Shown here: positions 1 through 8,600 of the stretch, one piece after another | Layout: each line of letters opens with the position of its first letter | Position numbering within the stretch: position 1 is the first letter of the stretch | Assembly (NCBI RefSeq): GCF_030817475.1 | Contig: NZ_JAUSZJ010000002.1 | Span: 2,762,501 to 2,826,500, forward strand | Source of the DNA: Streptomyces sp. V2I9 | GTDB taxonomy: Bacteria > Actinomycetota > Actinomycetes > Streptomycetales > Streptomycetaceae | Direction: 5' to 3' | Length of the DNA: 64,000 nt | Notes under the pieces: generated by a model | Told to the model about the DNA's origin: nothing | Database searches by the model: none | What the model saw: the letters and a program-made list of their open reading frames with translations, nothing else | Made by a program: the position numbers and the translations under genes

Positions 1-115
1 GGCCGACGATGATCTGGACCCAGAACGGGACCCTGGGTATACGGGGGCGGGAACCGGGACCGGAGCCGGCGGGCTGCTCGGCCTCCGGGGCGGTGGACGC
101 GGGGGACGCGGACAC
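1..115 (-). CDS. Dicarboxylate/amino acid:cation symporter, N-terminal fragment
   Basis: Only the first 38 codons lie in the window; the gene runs off the left edge. The peptide has a Ser/Ala/Pro/Glu-rich cytoplasmic tail followed by RIPRVPFWVQIIVG, the usual entry into the first membrane helix of DAACS-family (PF00375) symporters, which import C4-dicarboxylates or acidic amino acids with Na+ or H+. The GTG at 115 is chosen because GGAG at 123-126 is 7 nt upstream; a GTG at 121 is in frame but too close. The family call rests on the N-terminus alone. Confidence 0.6.
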   Translation of the reverse strand, partial: MSASPASTAPEAEQPAGSGPGSRPRIPRVPFWVQIIVG

Positions 116-438
116 GGACACACTCCAACGGGGATCGCATCGGGACGCACGGGGTCATCCGCGCGGTCGTGCGGTGGAACGGGGACAGGGTCGCGGCGCC
201 CGCGTCAGGGGCGGCGCCGCTGCATGATGCCGTATCAGACGTTGCGGCAACAGACCGCGGACATACAGCGGCAGAGATCGACGTGCAGGCGCGCCACGAG
301 CGGGATGCCCGCGGCATGGCGGAGGCGCACTGCTGTCTTCATGTCGAATACGTTAACACTTGAACTTTGAGGAACTCAAAGCATTGCTTTGCCCCGTGGG
401 TGGCGCCGACCCCGCCGCACGGTGGCCGCGGAACGCCG
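116..438. other. Intergenic region upstream of the symporter gene
   Basis: No convincing gene is seen here. The region between the symporter start and the DUF4229 terminator contains an AT-rich island at about 335-392, unusual for this genome, with two overlapping inverted repeats described separately. The island is a plausible site for the symporter promoter or operator, but no canonical -35/-10 pair is clear. Confidence 0.5.
365..391. promoter_or_regulatory. Overlapping inverted repeats sharing one arm
   Basis: CTTTGAG-GAA-CTCAAAG (365-381) is a perfect 7-bp inverted repeat. Its right arm overlaps a second one, CAAAGC-ATT-GCTTTG (377-391). The two can form alternative hairpins, or can be two operator sites on one face of an AT-rich island. 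It lies about 250 nt upstream of the symporter start. Function is inferred, not known. Confidence 0.45.
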
Positions 439-479
439 AGGGCCCCGTACCGGAGCGGTCTGCTCCGGTACGGGGCCCT
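439..479 (-). terminator. Intrinsic terminator after the DUF4229 gene
   Basis: A perfect 18-bp stem (439-456 with 462-479) with a 5-nt loop lies 40 nt past the stop of the DUF4229 gene. Being GC-rich and symmetrical it could act from either side. No U-tract follows, as is common in Streptomyces. Confidence 0.8.
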
Positions 480-519
480 GCGGGAAGGCGGTACGCGCGG
501 CGCGCGCGTGTGAGGAAAC

Positions 520-813
520 TTACTGGACCGCGTCCTCGCGGGTGCGGTTGGCGTCGAGGCGTGCCTTGGTGCGGTCGACCGTGGTGACGATCTGCTCGGA
601 CATCTCGTCGCGCTGCTTGCGCAGCAGCACATAGCTGAGCGGGGCGGAGAGGACGAGGCCGAGGAGGATCACCCAGACCACGTTGGAGCCGCCGAGCCCC
701 GAGGGGATCAGCCCGAAGTGGACGGCGACACCGGCGACGAAGAAGCAGCCGACGAAGATCAGCAGGCGCAACGCCGTGTAACGGATCAACGCGCTCGGCT
801 TGGCAGCGGACAC
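520..813 (-). CDS. DUF4229 family membrane protein
   Basis: A 97-residue protein with two hydrophobic helices (about residues 12-33 and 40-60), the second reading VVWVILLGLVLSAPLSYVLL, followed by a charged tail (RKQRDEMSEQ). This matches the small actinobacterial DUF4229 family, which has no known function. Start GTG at 813 follows AGAGAGG by 7 nt; a longer in-frame extension to 870 lacks a ribosome site. It lies between two strong hairpins and so is probably transcribed alone. Confidence 0.75.
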   Translation of the reverse strand: MSAAKPSALIRYTALRLLIFVGCFFVAGVAVHFGLIPSGLGGSNVVWVILLGLVLSAPLSYVLLRKQRDEMSEQIVTTVDRTKARLDANRTREDAVQ

Positions 814-907
814 GGTGGGCCCTCTCTTCCCATGAACTCTGGACACGCTTCTGCCCGTCCAGTGAAGCATGGCCCGAATTCTCTCGGTTCAGGGGGTTCC
901 CGGACCC

Positions 908-945
908 CCGAGAGCCCCGGCCGGGACGGCGGCCGGGGCTCTCGG
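908..945 (-). terminator. Intrinsic terminator after mqnE
   Basis: A perfect 15-bp inverted repeat (908-922 with 931-945) with an 8-nt loop lies 22 nt downstream of the mqnE stop codon and upstream of the DUF4229 gene, separating the two units. Confidence 0.8.
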
Positions 946-967
946 ACGGAACGGGGTGCGGTGCGCG

Positions 968-2131
968 TCAGACGCGCATCGGCTGCGGCGACTCGCGCCG
1001 GTCCGGGTCGGGGCCCGGATACTCGCGCAGGATCTCGTACCGGGTGTTCCGCTCGACCGGCCGGAAACCGGCGTCGCGGATCAGGTCCAGCAGGTCGTCG
1101 CGGCCGAGCTTGTTCGGCGTGCCGAAGTCGTCGGCGTCGTGCGTGATCTTGTACTCGACGACCGAGCCGTCCATGTCGTCCGCACCGTGCTGGAGCGCGA
1201 GCTGGGCGGTCTGCACGCCGTGCATCACCCAGAACACCTTGACGTGCGGCACGTTGTCGAAGAGCAGCCGGGAGACCGCGAAGGTCTTCAGCGCCTCCGC
1301 GCCGGTCGCCATCGTGGTGCGCGCCTGGAGCTTGTTGCGGACCTTGCCGTCCTTCATGTCCACGAAGTCGTGCTGGTACCGCAGCGGGATGAAGACCTGG
1401 AAGCCGCCGGTCTCGTCCTGCATCTCCCGCAGCCGCAGCACGTGGTCGACGCGGTGGCGGTGCTCCTCGATGTGCCCGTAGAGCATCGTCGCGGGGGTCT
1501 TGAGCCCCTTCTCGTGCGCGAGGCGGTGGATGCGCGACCAGTCCTCCCAGTGGGTGCGGTGGTCGACGATGTGCTGGCGGACCTCCCAGTCGAAGATCTC
1601 CGCGCCGCCGCCGGTCAGCGATTCGAGACCGGCCTCGATCAGCTCGTCGAGGATCTCGGAGGCCGACAGCCCGGAGATCGTCTCGAAGTGGTGGATCTCC
1701 GTCGCCGTGAACGCCTTCAGCGCCACGTTCGGCAGGGCTTCCTTCAGCGCGCTGAGCGAGCGCGGGTAGTAGCGCCACGGGAGGGTCGGGTGGAGCCCGT
1801 TGACGATGTGCAGCTCGGTGAGGTTCTCGCCCTCCATCGCCTTGGCGAGGCGGACGGCCTCCTCGATGCGCATCGTGTACGCGTCCTTCTCGCCTGGCTT
1901 GCGCTGGAACGAGCAGTACGCGCACGAGGCGGTGCACACGTTGGTCATGTTGAGGTGCCGGTTGACGTTGAAGTGCACGACGTCGCCGTTCTTGCGCGTC
2001 CGCACCTCGTGGGCCAGCCCGCCGAGCCACGCCAGGTCGTCGGAGGCGTAGAGGGCGATCCCGTCCTCGCGGGTCAGCCGCTCGCCGGCCCGGACCTTCT
2101 CCTCCAGCTCGCGCTTGAGTCCCGCGTCCAC
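968..2131 (-). CDS. mqnE: Aminofutalosine synthase (radical SAM)
   Basis: A 387-residue cytoplasmic radical-SAM enzyme of the futalosine menaquinone pathway; it joins 3-[(1-carboxyvinyl)oxy]benzoate to adenosine from SAM to give aminofutalosine. Cys66, Cys70 and Cys73 (CTASCAYC) form the CX3CX2C site for the 4Fe-4S cluster, and length and C-terminal half fit MqnE rather than MqnC. GTG at 2131 is preferred because GGGAGG precedes it by 7 nt; the upstream ATG has its Shine-Dalgarno only 2 nt away. Other menaquinone genes (UbiX-, UbiA-, UbiD-like) follow within 5 kb, interrupted by a regulator and a protease gene. Confidence 0.93.
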   Translation of the reverse strand: MDAGLKRELEEKVRAGERLTREDGIALYASDDLAWLGGLAHEVRTRKNGDVVHFNVNRHLNMTNVCTASCAYCSFQRKPGEKDAYTMRIEEAVRLAKAMEGENLTELHIVNGLHPTLPWRYYPRSLSALKEALPNVALKAFTATEIHHFETISGLSASEILDELIEAGLESLTGGGAEIFDWEVRQHIVDHRTHWEDWSRIHRLAHEKGLKTPATMLYGHIEEHRHRVDHVLRLREMQDETGGFQVFIPLRYQHDFVDMKDGKVRNKLQARTTMATGAEALKTFAVSRLLFDNVPHVKVFWVMHGVQTAQLALQHGADDMDGSVVEYKITHDADDFGTPNKLGRDDLLDLIRDAGFRPVERNTRYEILREYPGPDPDRRESPQPMRV

Positions 2132-2179
2132 TAGGGCGCCTCCCATTTCTCCGTGTTCCAGACTCCGCCCCACGGTACT

Positions 2180-2199
2180 CCCCCGCCCTCCGGCGGGGG
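2180..2199 (-). terminator. Hairpin after the AsnC-type regulator gene
   Basis: CCCCCGCC-CTCC-GGCGGGGG, an 8-bp GC stem with a 4-nt loop, lies about 30 nt past the stop of the Lrp/AsnC gene and before mqnE. It is short but well placed to end transcription between them. Confidence 0.55.
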
Positions 2200-2227
2200 C
2201 GACCCCCCGTGCGGCGGGAGCGCGGGC

Positions 2228-2683
2228 CTACGACTCCTCGGGAAGCTCCCCGACCCGGTTCTCCCACTTGGTGGAGAGCACGATCGTGGTCCGGGTCCGC
2301 GAGACGCCCTTCGTGCCGCTCAGCCGCCGGATCGTCCGCTCCAGGCCGTCCACGTCGCCCACCCGGACCTTGAGCATGTAGGAGTCGTCGCCCGCGATGA
2401 ACCAGCAGTCCTCGATCTCCGCGAGGTCCTTCAGCCGGTGGGCCACGTCCTCGTGGTCGGCCGCGTCGGAGAGCGAGATCCCGATCAGCGCGGTCACCCC
2501 GAGCCCCAGCGAGGCGGAGTCCACGGTGGCGCGGTAGCCGGTGATGACTCCAGCGGTTTCCAGCCGGTTGATGCGGTCGGTGACGCTGGGCCCGGAGAGC
2601 CCCACCAGCCGCCCCAGCTCGGCGTACGAGGCCCTGCCGTTCTCCCTGAGGGCCTGGATGAGCTGCCTGTCCACCGCGTCCAT
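2228..2683 (-). CDS. Lrp/AsnC family transcriptional regulator
   Basis: 151 residues. The N-terminal winged helix-turn-helix (about 1-60, DAVDRQLIQALRENGRASYA then GLSGPSVTDRINRLE) is followed by an alpha/beta RAM domain (about 65-145) that in this family binds amino acids and assembles octamers. ATG at 2683 begins at the conserved MDAVDRQ and has GGAAGG 10 nt upstream; an in-frame ATG at 2701 has no ribosome site. It lies between mqnE and the divergent small gene at 2817. Control of the menaquinone genes would be a guess from position only. Confidence 0.88.
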   Translation of the reverse strand: MDAVDRQLIQALRENGRASYAELGRLVGLSGPSVTDRINRLETAGVITGYRATVDSASLGLGVTALIGISLSDAADHEDVAHRLKDLAEIEDCWFIAGDDSYMLKVRVGDVDGLERTIRRLSGTKGVSRTRTTIVLSTKWENRVGELPEES

Positions 2684-2728
2684 ATGACTGAAACCTTCCA
2701 TTGTTCAGCAGTACCGCGAGTTTACGTG

Positions 2729-2742
2729 TAGAATCTAAGGCA
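2729..2742 (+). promoter_or_regulatory. -10 box with start site near an ATG
   Basis: TAGAAT at 2729-2734 resembles a good -10 element in an AT-rich patch. A start 7-8 nt downstream would fall on the A of the ATG at 2742, so the message could be leaderless from 2742 or have a 75-nt leader to the GTG at 2817. A matching -35 was not found at normal spacing. Confidence 0.4.
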
Positions 2743-2816
2743 TGCAGGGCCCAAGCCCTACAGATCTTCTAGAACATCCAAGAAAAGCTTTCGAATCTTC
2801 AGGAGTGAACTTCACC

Positions 2817-2951
2817 GTGTACACGATCGAGATGGCCTACGCCCGGATGCGCGAGCTGCAGGACCTGGCCAACCGCTCGCGTGCCCACCAGCCCGCCGCC
2901 GCGCACCGCGTCGACAAGACCCGCTCCCCGCGCGCGCACAAGAAGCGCTGA
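2817..2951 (+). CDS. Small basic conserved streptomycete protein
   Basis: 44 residues beginning MYTIEMAYARMRELQDLA and ending in a Lys/Arg/His-rich tail (TRSPRAHKKR). No family is recognised. A helix with a basic tail suggests a nucleic-acid or membrane contact, which is only inference. GTG at 2817 follows AGGAG (2801-2805) by 11 nt. An in-frame ATG at 2742 would add 25 residues and would sit at the predicted transcription start, so a leaderless longer form is possible. It converges on the ubiX-like gene with a 31-nt gap. Confidence 0.6.
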   Translation: MYTIEMAYARMRELQDLANRSRAHQPAAAHRVDKTRSPRAHKKR

Positions 2952-2982
2952 CCCCGACACCACCGGACCGCGGGCCTCGGCC

Positions 2983-3666
2983 CTAGCGGTCCTCCGGGCG
3001 GGAGCCGCCACCGAGCTCTCCTTCCCAGCGGCGGTACAGGCGGTGCGGCACGCCCGCCGCGTCCAGCACCCGCCCCGCGACGAAATCCACCAGGTCCTGG
3101 ATGTGCGTCGCCCCCGCGTAGAACGCCGGAGAGGCGGGCAGCACGATCGCGCCCGCCTCGTCCAGGGCCACCATCTGCTTCAGCGTCTGGCCGCTCAGCG
3201 GGGTCTCGCGCACCGCGACGACGAGCGGACGGCGCTCCTTGAGCGTCACGCTCGCGGCCCGCTGGAGCAGGTCCTTCGACAGACCGAGCGCCACTCCGGC
3301 CACACAGGCCGTCGAGGCCGGCACGATGAGCATCCCCCGCGCCGGGTACGACCCGGAGGACGGCCCGGCGGCCAGATCACCGGCCGGCCAGTGGCGTACG
3401 CGTTCCAGTTCCGCCTCCCCCACCGCGAACGCGTCCGGCTTCCCGTCGGCGCCGCGTTCCAGCCAGACCCGCAGGTCATCGCGCCAGTGCCCGTCCCGGA
3501 ACGCGATGCCGTTCTCGTCCAGCAGGGTGAGCCGCGAGGCCCGGCTCACCACCAGGTCCACGCTCTCCCCGGCCGCCAGAAGCCCCCGCAGGACGGCGGC
3601 CGCGAACGGGGTACCCGAAGCGCCGGACACCCCGACAATCCAAGGCCGCCGCTGCTGATGAGTCAC
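2983..3666 (-). CDS. UbiX family flavin prenyltransferase
   Basis: 227 residues of the UbiX/Pad1 flavoprotein fold: the N-terminal Rossmann motif GVSGASGTPFA, the central SSGSYPARGMLIVPAS segment, and RETPLSGQTLKQM near the C-terminus. UbiX enzymes prenylate FMN to make the cofactor of UbiD decarboxylases, and a UbiD gene lies 1.7 kb away, so it very likely serves the menaquinone decarboxylation step (called MqnM in some work). GTG at 3666 has AGGA 5-6 nt upstream; the open frame continues upstream without homology. Confidence 0.88.
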   Translation of the reverse strand: MTHQQRRPWIVGVSGASGTPFAAAVLRGLLAAGESVDLVVSRASRLTLLDENGIAFRDGHWRDDLRVWLERGADGKPDAFAVGEAELERVRHWPAGDLAAGPSSGSYPARGMLIVPASTACVAGVALGLSKDLLQRAASVTLKERRPLVVAVRETPLSGQTLKQMVALDEAGAIVLPASPAFYAGATHIQDLVDFVAGRVLDAAGVPHRLYRRWEGELGGGSRPEDR

Positions 3667-3790
3667 TGAAGTCCTGGATTCCACACCCGCGAGCCTATCC
3701 GGCACGCCCCCGCGCCCGGCACCCGGAACCGGACGGCCGCCGCGGACGTTCGACCGGGAGACGGGCAACCCCGGGGCGAGGGGACACACC

Positions 3791-4417
3791 ATGGGCGATC
3801 ACCGGACCACCGGCCACACCACGGGCCACGGCGCCACCGGCTCCGCGCGGGCGCTGACCGCCGGGCTCCTGATGGCCGGCTGGGTGGCCCTGCTCTGGGT
3901 CCTCGAAGGGATCGACCAGGCCACGGGGAACGCCCTGGACACCTACGGCATCAGCCCGCGCGAGACGGCCGAGCTGCGGGACGTGGTGCCCGCCGCGTTC
4001 CTGCACAGCGGCTGGGAGCACCTGGCCTCCAACACCGTCCCGCTGCTGGTCCTCGGCTTCATCGCCGCCCTCGCCGGGCCGCGCCGCTTCGCCGCCGTCG
4101 TCCTGACGGTCGTGCTCGCCGGCGGCCTGGGCGTCTGGCTGACCGCCCCGGCGCACACGATCACCCTCGGCGCGTCCGGCGTGGTCTTCGGACTGCTGGG
4201 CTATCTCCTGGTCCGCGGCTTCGTGGACCGCCGTCCGTGGGACGTCCTCATAGGCATCGGCGTCGCCGTGGTCTACGGCTCGCTGCTGTGGGGCGTCCTG
4301 CCGACCGACTCCGGCGTCAGCTGGCAGGGCCACCTCTTCGGCCTCCTCGGCGGGATCGCGGCGGCCTTCTTCTTCCGCCGCCCGCGCCGCGCCCCGGACC
4401 ACCTGGTCACGGTCTGA
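3791..4417 (+). CDS. Rhomboid family intramembrane serine protease
   Basis: 208 residues with about six hydrophobic segments. The catalytic serine is Ser129 in LGASGVVFG, and His181 in SWQGHLFGLLGG is the expected partner; FLHSGWEHLASN (70-81) supplies the conserved His/Asn of helix 2. Such proteases cut within membrane helices of substrate proteins; the substrate here is unknown. ATG at 3791 follows GAGGGG. It converges on the UbiA-type gene with 21 nt between stops and has no evident tie to menaquinone synthesis. Confidence 0.87.
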   Translation: MGDHRTTGHTTGHGATGSARALTAGLLMAGWVALLWVLEGIDQATGNALDTYGISPRETAELRDVVPAAFLHSGWEHLASNTVPLLVLGFIAALAGPRRFAAVVLTVVLAGGLGVWLTAPAHTITLGASGVVFGLLGYLLVRGFVDRRPWDVLIGIGVAVVYGSLLWGVLPTDSGVSWQGHLFGLLGGIAAAFFFRRPRRAPDHLVTV

Positions 4418-4438
4418 CGGCCTGCCGCACGAGAGGCT

Positions 4439-5359
4439 CTACGGAGTCAGGCCCCGCACCAGCAGGTCCAGCAGCGCGCAGGCGAACAGCGCGATCCCGA
4501 TGAACCCGTTCACCGAGAAGAACGCCCGGTTCAGCCGCGACAGATCGTGCGGCCGCACCACCCGGTGCTCGTACACGAACGCCGCCGCGACGATCGCCAT
4601 GCCGATCCAGTAGAAGACCTCGGCGTCCGTGGCCAGCCCGAACCACACCAGCAGCCCGGTCGTGATCACGTGGCACACCCGCGCGCCCCACAGCGCCGCC
4701 GGAATCCCGAACCGCGCCGGGAACGAGTGCACCCCGTGCGCCCGGTCCGCGGCCACGTCCTGGCAGGCGAAGATCAGGTCGAAGCCGCCGATCCAGATCC
4801 CCACGGCCAGCCCGAGGATCACCGCGTCCCACGACCAGCTCCCGGTCACCGCCAGCCAGGCCCCGATGGGACCGATGGCCTGCGCGAGCCCCAGGATGGC
4901 GTGCGGGAAGTTCGTGAACCGCTTGCCGTACGGGTAGACCACCATCGGCACGACGGCGACCGGCGCGAGCGCCAGGCAGAGCGGGTTCAGCAGCGCCGCC
5001 GCGCCCAGGAAGACGGCCAGCGCGACGATCGCCCCGGTCCACGCGGACTTCACCGACACCGCGCCGGTCACCAGCTCACGGCTCGCGGTGCGCGGGTTGT
5101 GGGCGTCGATCTCCCGGTCGATGATCCGGTTGGCGGCCATCGCGAACGTCCGCATGCCCACCATCGCCAGGGTGACGATCAGCAGGACACCCCAGTGGAT
5201 CGTGCCGTCCATCCGGAACATCGCGGTCAGCGCGGCGATGTACGCGAAGGGCAGCGCGAAGACCGAGTGCTCGATCATCACGAGCCGCAGGAACGCCTTG
5301 ATCTTGCTGTCCGATGGCGCGGGCCCGGGGACGGACGCCGCCTCTGCCGCACTGCTCAC
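4439..5359 (-). CDS. mqnP: UbiA family prenyltransferase for menaquinone (MqnP type)
   Basis: 306 residues, about eight membrane helices. It has the two Asp-rich Mg2+/diphosphate motifs of UbiA enzymes: NRIIDREID (77-85) and FDLIFACQDVAADR (193-206). It should transfer the polyprenyl tail to the 1,4-dihydroxy-6-naphthoate-derived ring. GTG at 5359 overlaps the stop of the upstream UbiD gene (GTGA), so the two are translationally coupled. The pairing with UbiD, UbiX and mqnE supports a futalosine-route role rather than ubiquinone synthesis. Confidence 0.88.
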   Translation of the reverse strand: MSSAAEAASVPGPAPSDSKIKAFLRLVMIEHSVFALPFAYIAALTAMFRMDGTIHWGVLLIVTLAMVGMRTFAMAANRIIDREIDAHNPRTASRELVTGAVSVKSAWTGAIVALAVFLGAAALLNPLCLALAPVAVVPMVVYPYGKRFTNFPHAILGLAQAIGPIGAWLAVTGSWSWDAVILGLAVGIWIGGFDLIFACQDVAADRAHGVHSFPARFGIPAALWGARVCHVITTGLLVWFGLATDAEVFYWIGMAIVAAAFVYEHRVVRPHDLSRLNRAFFSVNGFIGIALFACALLDLLVRGLTP

Positions 5360-6813
5360 AGCCCGTATTCCTTCCAGCGGCGGTCGACCTTCGCCGCCGT
5401 CTCCGGGTCGGAGACGACCATCTCCGGCCAGCCGCCGTCACGGGTGTACCCCTCGGTGGGCAGCTTCTTCGTGGCGTCGATGCCCGCCTTGCCGCCCCAG
5501 AACTGCTGGTACGAGGCGTGGTCCAGGTGGTCGACCGGCCCCTCGGTGACGGTCAGGTCGCGGGCGTAGTCGGTGTTGCCCAGCGCCCGCCAGGCGACCT
5601 CGTGCAGATCGTGGACGTCGCAGTCGGAGTCGACCACCACGATCAGCTTGGTCAGCGACATCATGTGCGCGCCCCAGATGGCGCTCATCACCTTCTGGGC
5701 GTGCTTCGGGTACTTCTTGTCGATCGAGACGATCGCGCAGTTGTGGAAGCCGCCCGCCTCGGGGAGGTGGTAGTCCACGATGTCCGGCACGATGATCTTC
5801 AACAGCGGCAGGAAGAACCGCTCCGTGGCCCGGCCCAGCGGCCCGTCCTCGGTCGGCGGCCGGCCCACCACGATGGACTGGAGCAGCGGCCGCTTGCGCA
5901 TGGTGACGCAGTCGATGGTCAGGGCGGGGAACGGTTCCTGCGGGGTGTAGAAGCCGGTGTGGTCCCCGAACGGGCCCTCCGGCAGCATCTCGCCCGGCTC
6001 CAGCCAGCCCTCGATGACGACCTCCGCCTGCGCGGGGACCTGGAGCGGCACGGTCCTGCAGTCGACCATCTCGATCCGCTTGCCCTGGACGAACCCGGCG
6101 AAGAGGTACTCGTCGATGTCTCCGGGCAGCGGCGCGGTGGAGGCGTACGTCACGGCGGGCGGGCAGCCGAAGGCGATGGCGACGGGCAGCCGCTCACCGC
6201 GCCGGGCGGCGACCTGGTAGTGGTTGGCGCTGTCCTTGTGGATCTGCCAGTGCATCCCGATGGTGCGCTTGTCGTGGCGCTGGAGCCGGTAGAGGCCCAG
6301 GTTCCGGACGCCGCTCTCGGGGTGCTTGGTGTGGGTGAGGCCGAGGTTGAAGAACGAGCCGCCGTCCTCGGGCCAGGTGAACAGCGCGGGCAGCTGGTCC
6401 AGGTCGACGTCGTCGCCGGTCAGGACGACTTCCTGGACGGGCGCGTCGGCGGACTTCACCTTCTTCGGCGGCACGTGCACCATCGAGCCGAGCTTCCCGA
6501 AGGCTTCCCGTACGCCGACGAAGCCCTGCGGCAGCTCCGGCTTGAGGAGCCCGCCGATCTTGTCGCTGATGTCGCTGTACGCCTTCAGCCCCAGCGCCTT
6601 GAGGAGACGCCGGTCGGTGCCGAAGACGTTCATGGCCAGGGGCATCGAGGACCCCTTGACGTTCTCGAACAGCAGGGCCGGACCGCCGGCCTTGTTGACC
6701 CGGTCGACGATCTCGCCGACCTCCAGGTGGGGGTCGACCTCGACCTTGACGCGCTTGAGATCACCATCGCGCTCAAGAGCCCGGAGCAGGGAGCGAAGAT
6801 CGTCGTAAGCCAT
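5356..6813 (-). CDS. UbiD family decarboxylase (menaquinone pathway)
   Basis: 485 residues, the normal length of UbiD enzymes. These use prenylated FMN to decarboxylate aromatic or alpha,beta-unsaturated acids; here the substrate is probably the naphthoate intermediate before or after prenylation (MqnL in some literature). Characteristic segments include [26 protein letters not shown] (substrate and cofactor loop) and [22 protein letters not shown] at 6813 gives the conserved N-terminus [10 protein letters not shown]; the open frame upstream is GC-driven. It is coupled to the prenyltransferase gene by a 4-nt overlap. Confidence 0.9.
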   Translation of the reverse strand: MAYDDLRSLLRALERDGDLKRVKVEVDPHLEVGEIVDRVNKAGGPALLFENVKGSSMPLAMNVFGTDRRLLKALGLKAYSDISDKIGGLLKPELPQGFVGVREAFGKLGSMVHVPPKKVKSADAPVQEVVLTGDDVDLDQLPALFTWPEDGGSFFNLGLTHTKHPESGVRNLGLYRLQRHDKRTIGMHWQIHKDSANHYQVAARRGERLPVAIAFGCPPAVTYASTAPLPGDIDEYLFAGFVQGKRIEMVDCRTVPLQVPAQAEVVIEGWLEPGEMLPEGPFGDHTGFYTPQEPFPALTIDCVTMRKRPLLQSIVVGRPPTEDGPLGRATERFFLPLLKIIVPDIVDYHLPEAGGFHNCAIVSIDKKYPKHAQKVMSAIWGAHMMSLTKLIVVVDSDCDVHDLHEVAWRALGNTDYARDLTVTEGPVDHLDHASYQQFWGGKAGIDATKKLPTEGYTRDGGWPEMVVSDPETAAKVDRRWKEYGL

Positions 6814-7067
6814 GCGGTCCAGTTTGTCATCCCCGCCCCCCGCGGCCGGGCCGGGGCTCCCCCGACCCGGCCGCGTCGAGAGGTCCGGGCGGCCGCCCGG
6901 CGGGGCCCGCGTACGCCCGGGGAGGAGTCCGGGGCGTACGCGCCCGACGGGGCGCAGGAACGTCCCGCGACAGGTCCGCGGGCCCCGGAGCCTTCCCGCC
7001 GAGCCGGTACGCTGGCGGCGATACGGGGCAGTCGTCCCGCCCGCCGCCACCTCCTGGGGGACGCACC

Positions 7068-7424
7068 ATGAGAGCCCTGATGTTTCTCGTGCCGCTGGCT
7101 CTGACGATCTACGCGTTCATCGACTGCCTGAACACCTCCGAGGAGGACACCAAGCATCTGCCGAAGATCGCCTGGGTCTTCATCATCCTGCTGTTCTGGA
7201 TCGTCGGCCCGATCGTCTGGCTGATGGCCGGCAAGGCCCGCCGCACCACGGCCGGGCCCGGTTCCTGGCAGCGGAGCAGGCGGCAGCAGTGGGTGGCCCC
7301 GGACGACAACCCGGACTTCCTGAAGTCCCTCAAGGACGACAGGAAGCCTGAGGCGGAAGCCGAGGAGGAGCAGGGCCCCCGCGACGGTACGAACCCCGAC
7401 GACAGGACCCCGCCCGCTTCCTGA
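7068..7424 (+). CDS. PLD nuclease N-terminal (PLDc_N) domain protein
   Basis: 118 residues. Residues 1-60 hold two membrane helices with the PLDc_N signature ([17 protein letters not shown] and [21 protein letters not shown]). The catalytic phospholipase domain that follows this module in cardiolipin synthases is absent; instead there is a polar, acidic C-terminus (EAEAEEEQG). Such stand-alone modules are common in actinobacteria and have no known role. It converges on the ccsB operon, from which a 21-bp stem separates it. Confidence 0.8.
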   Translation: MRALMFLVPLALTIYAFIDCLNTSEEDTKHLPKIAWVFIILLFWIVGPIVWLMAGKARRTTAGPGSWQRSRRQQWVAPDDNPDFLKSLKDDRKPEAEAEEEQGPRDGTNPDDRTPPAS

Positions 7425-7446
7425 CGGCCCGCGCACGCGTCGCGCG

Positions 7447-7494
7447 CACACCACGGCGCCCCGGACGAGCTTCCGTCCGGGGCGCCGTGGTGTG
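7447..7494. terminator. Bidirectional terminator
   Basis: A perfect 21-bp stem (7447-7467 with 7474-7494) with a 6-nt loop lies between the convergent PLDc_N gene and ccsB, and probably stops transcription from both. Confidence 0.85.
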
Positions 7495-7508
7495 TGCGAC
7501 GCGCTGTC

Positions 7509-8600
7509 TCAGACCCCCGCGTAGGAGTGCAGGCCGGAGACGAAGATGTTCACGCCGTAGTAGTTGAACAGCCAGCAGGCGAAGGCGACGAGGGCGAGGT
7601 AGGCGGCCTTGCGGCCCTTCCAGCCGGCGGTGGCGCGGGCGTGCAGGTAGGCGGCGTAGGCGACCCAGGTGATGAAGGACCAGACCTCCTTGGGGTCCCA
7701 GCCCCAGTAGCGGCCCCAGGCGTCGCCCGCCCAGATCGCGCCCGCGATGATCGTGAACGTCCACAGCGGGAAGACGGCCGCGTTGATCCGGTACGAGAAC
7801 GTGTCCAGCGAGGCGGCCGAGGGCAGCCGCTCCATCACCGAGGACGCGAACTTCCCGGGCGTGCCGCCGGAGGCGAGCTTGTTCTCGTAGCTGTCGCGGA
7901 ACAGGTAGAGGATCGTGCCGACCGCGCCGAGGTAGAAGACCGCGCCGCACAGGATCGCGGTGGAGACGTGGATCCACAGCCAGTACGAGTGCAGGGCGGG
8001 CACCAGCTGGTCGCTGTCGGTGTAGAGCGTGGTGACCGCGATGCCGAGGTCCAGCAGGACCGTGGTGACCAGCGGGAGGCCGATCCAGCGGACGTTCTTC
8101 TTCAGCGCGAGCAGCACCAGGTAGGAGCCGACCGCCACCGTGGAGAAGGTGATGGAGAACTCGTACATGTTGGCCCAGGGGGCCCGCTCCACGGACAGCG
8201 CGCGGGTGGCGACGCCGCCCGCCTCGACGAGGAAGGCGACCACGGTCAGCGAGACCGCGATCCGGCCCCACAGGTCGCCCTTGAACGTCCCGCCGGCCGC
8301 CCCCGGCCCGTCGGGCACGTCACGCGTCCCGGTCGCGGAGCGGGTGACGACCTCGGGCCGCTCCAGCACGGCGGTGCCGCCGGCCTGCGCCTTCCCGGTG
8401 ACGGCGGCTCCCGTACCGGCCCCGGCGTTCGCCGCGGGGGCGGACAGCGCGGCGGCCGTGCGGCCGACCTTGCTGCGGCTGCCGAAGACCCACTCGGCGA
8501 TGTGCGCGAAGAAGGCCAGGGTGTAGACGGCCATCGACGAATAGATCAGCACGTTGCTGGCGTTCGCCAGGTTCTCGTTCGTTGCGGCGGCGAGATTCAC
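7509..8600 (-). CDS. ccsB: Cytochrome c biogenesis protein CcsB/ResC
   Basis: 363 residues, multi-spanning membrane protein of the System II heme export and ligation complex. The tryptophan-rich heme-handling motif WGRYWGWDPKEVWSF is at about 295-309, and histidines near helix ends (HAEW-type, HSYW, LHAR) fit heme coordination. A low-complexity Ala/Gly loop (about 48-100) follows the first helix. The start ATG overlaps the resB stop (ATGA), so the two subunits are co-translated. Last gene of the tlpA-ccdA-resB-ccsB operon. Confidence 0.93.
   Translation of the reverse strand: MNLAAATNENLANASNVLIYSSMAVYTLAFFAHIAEWVFGSRSKVGRTAAALSAPAANAGAGTGAAVTGKAQAGGTAVLERPEVVTRSATGTRDVPDGPGAAGGTFKGDLWGRIAVSLTVVAFLVEAGGVATRALSVERAPWANMYEFSITFSTVAVGSYLVLLALKKNVRWIGLPLVTTVLLDLGIAVTTLYTDSDQLVPALHSYWLWIHVSTAILCGAVFYLGAVGTILYLFRDSYENKLASGGTPGKFASSVMERLPSAASLDTFSYRINAAVFPLWTFTIIAGAIWAGDAWGRYWGWDPKEVWSFITWVAYAAYLHARATAGWKGRKAAYLALVAFACWLFNYYGVNIFVSGLHSYAGV

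Noticed and set aside
786..2267. 493-codon open frame overlapping mqnE
   Set aside because: Arg/Pro/Gly-rich with no motif; mqnE on the same strand in another frame has the radical-SAM cysteines.
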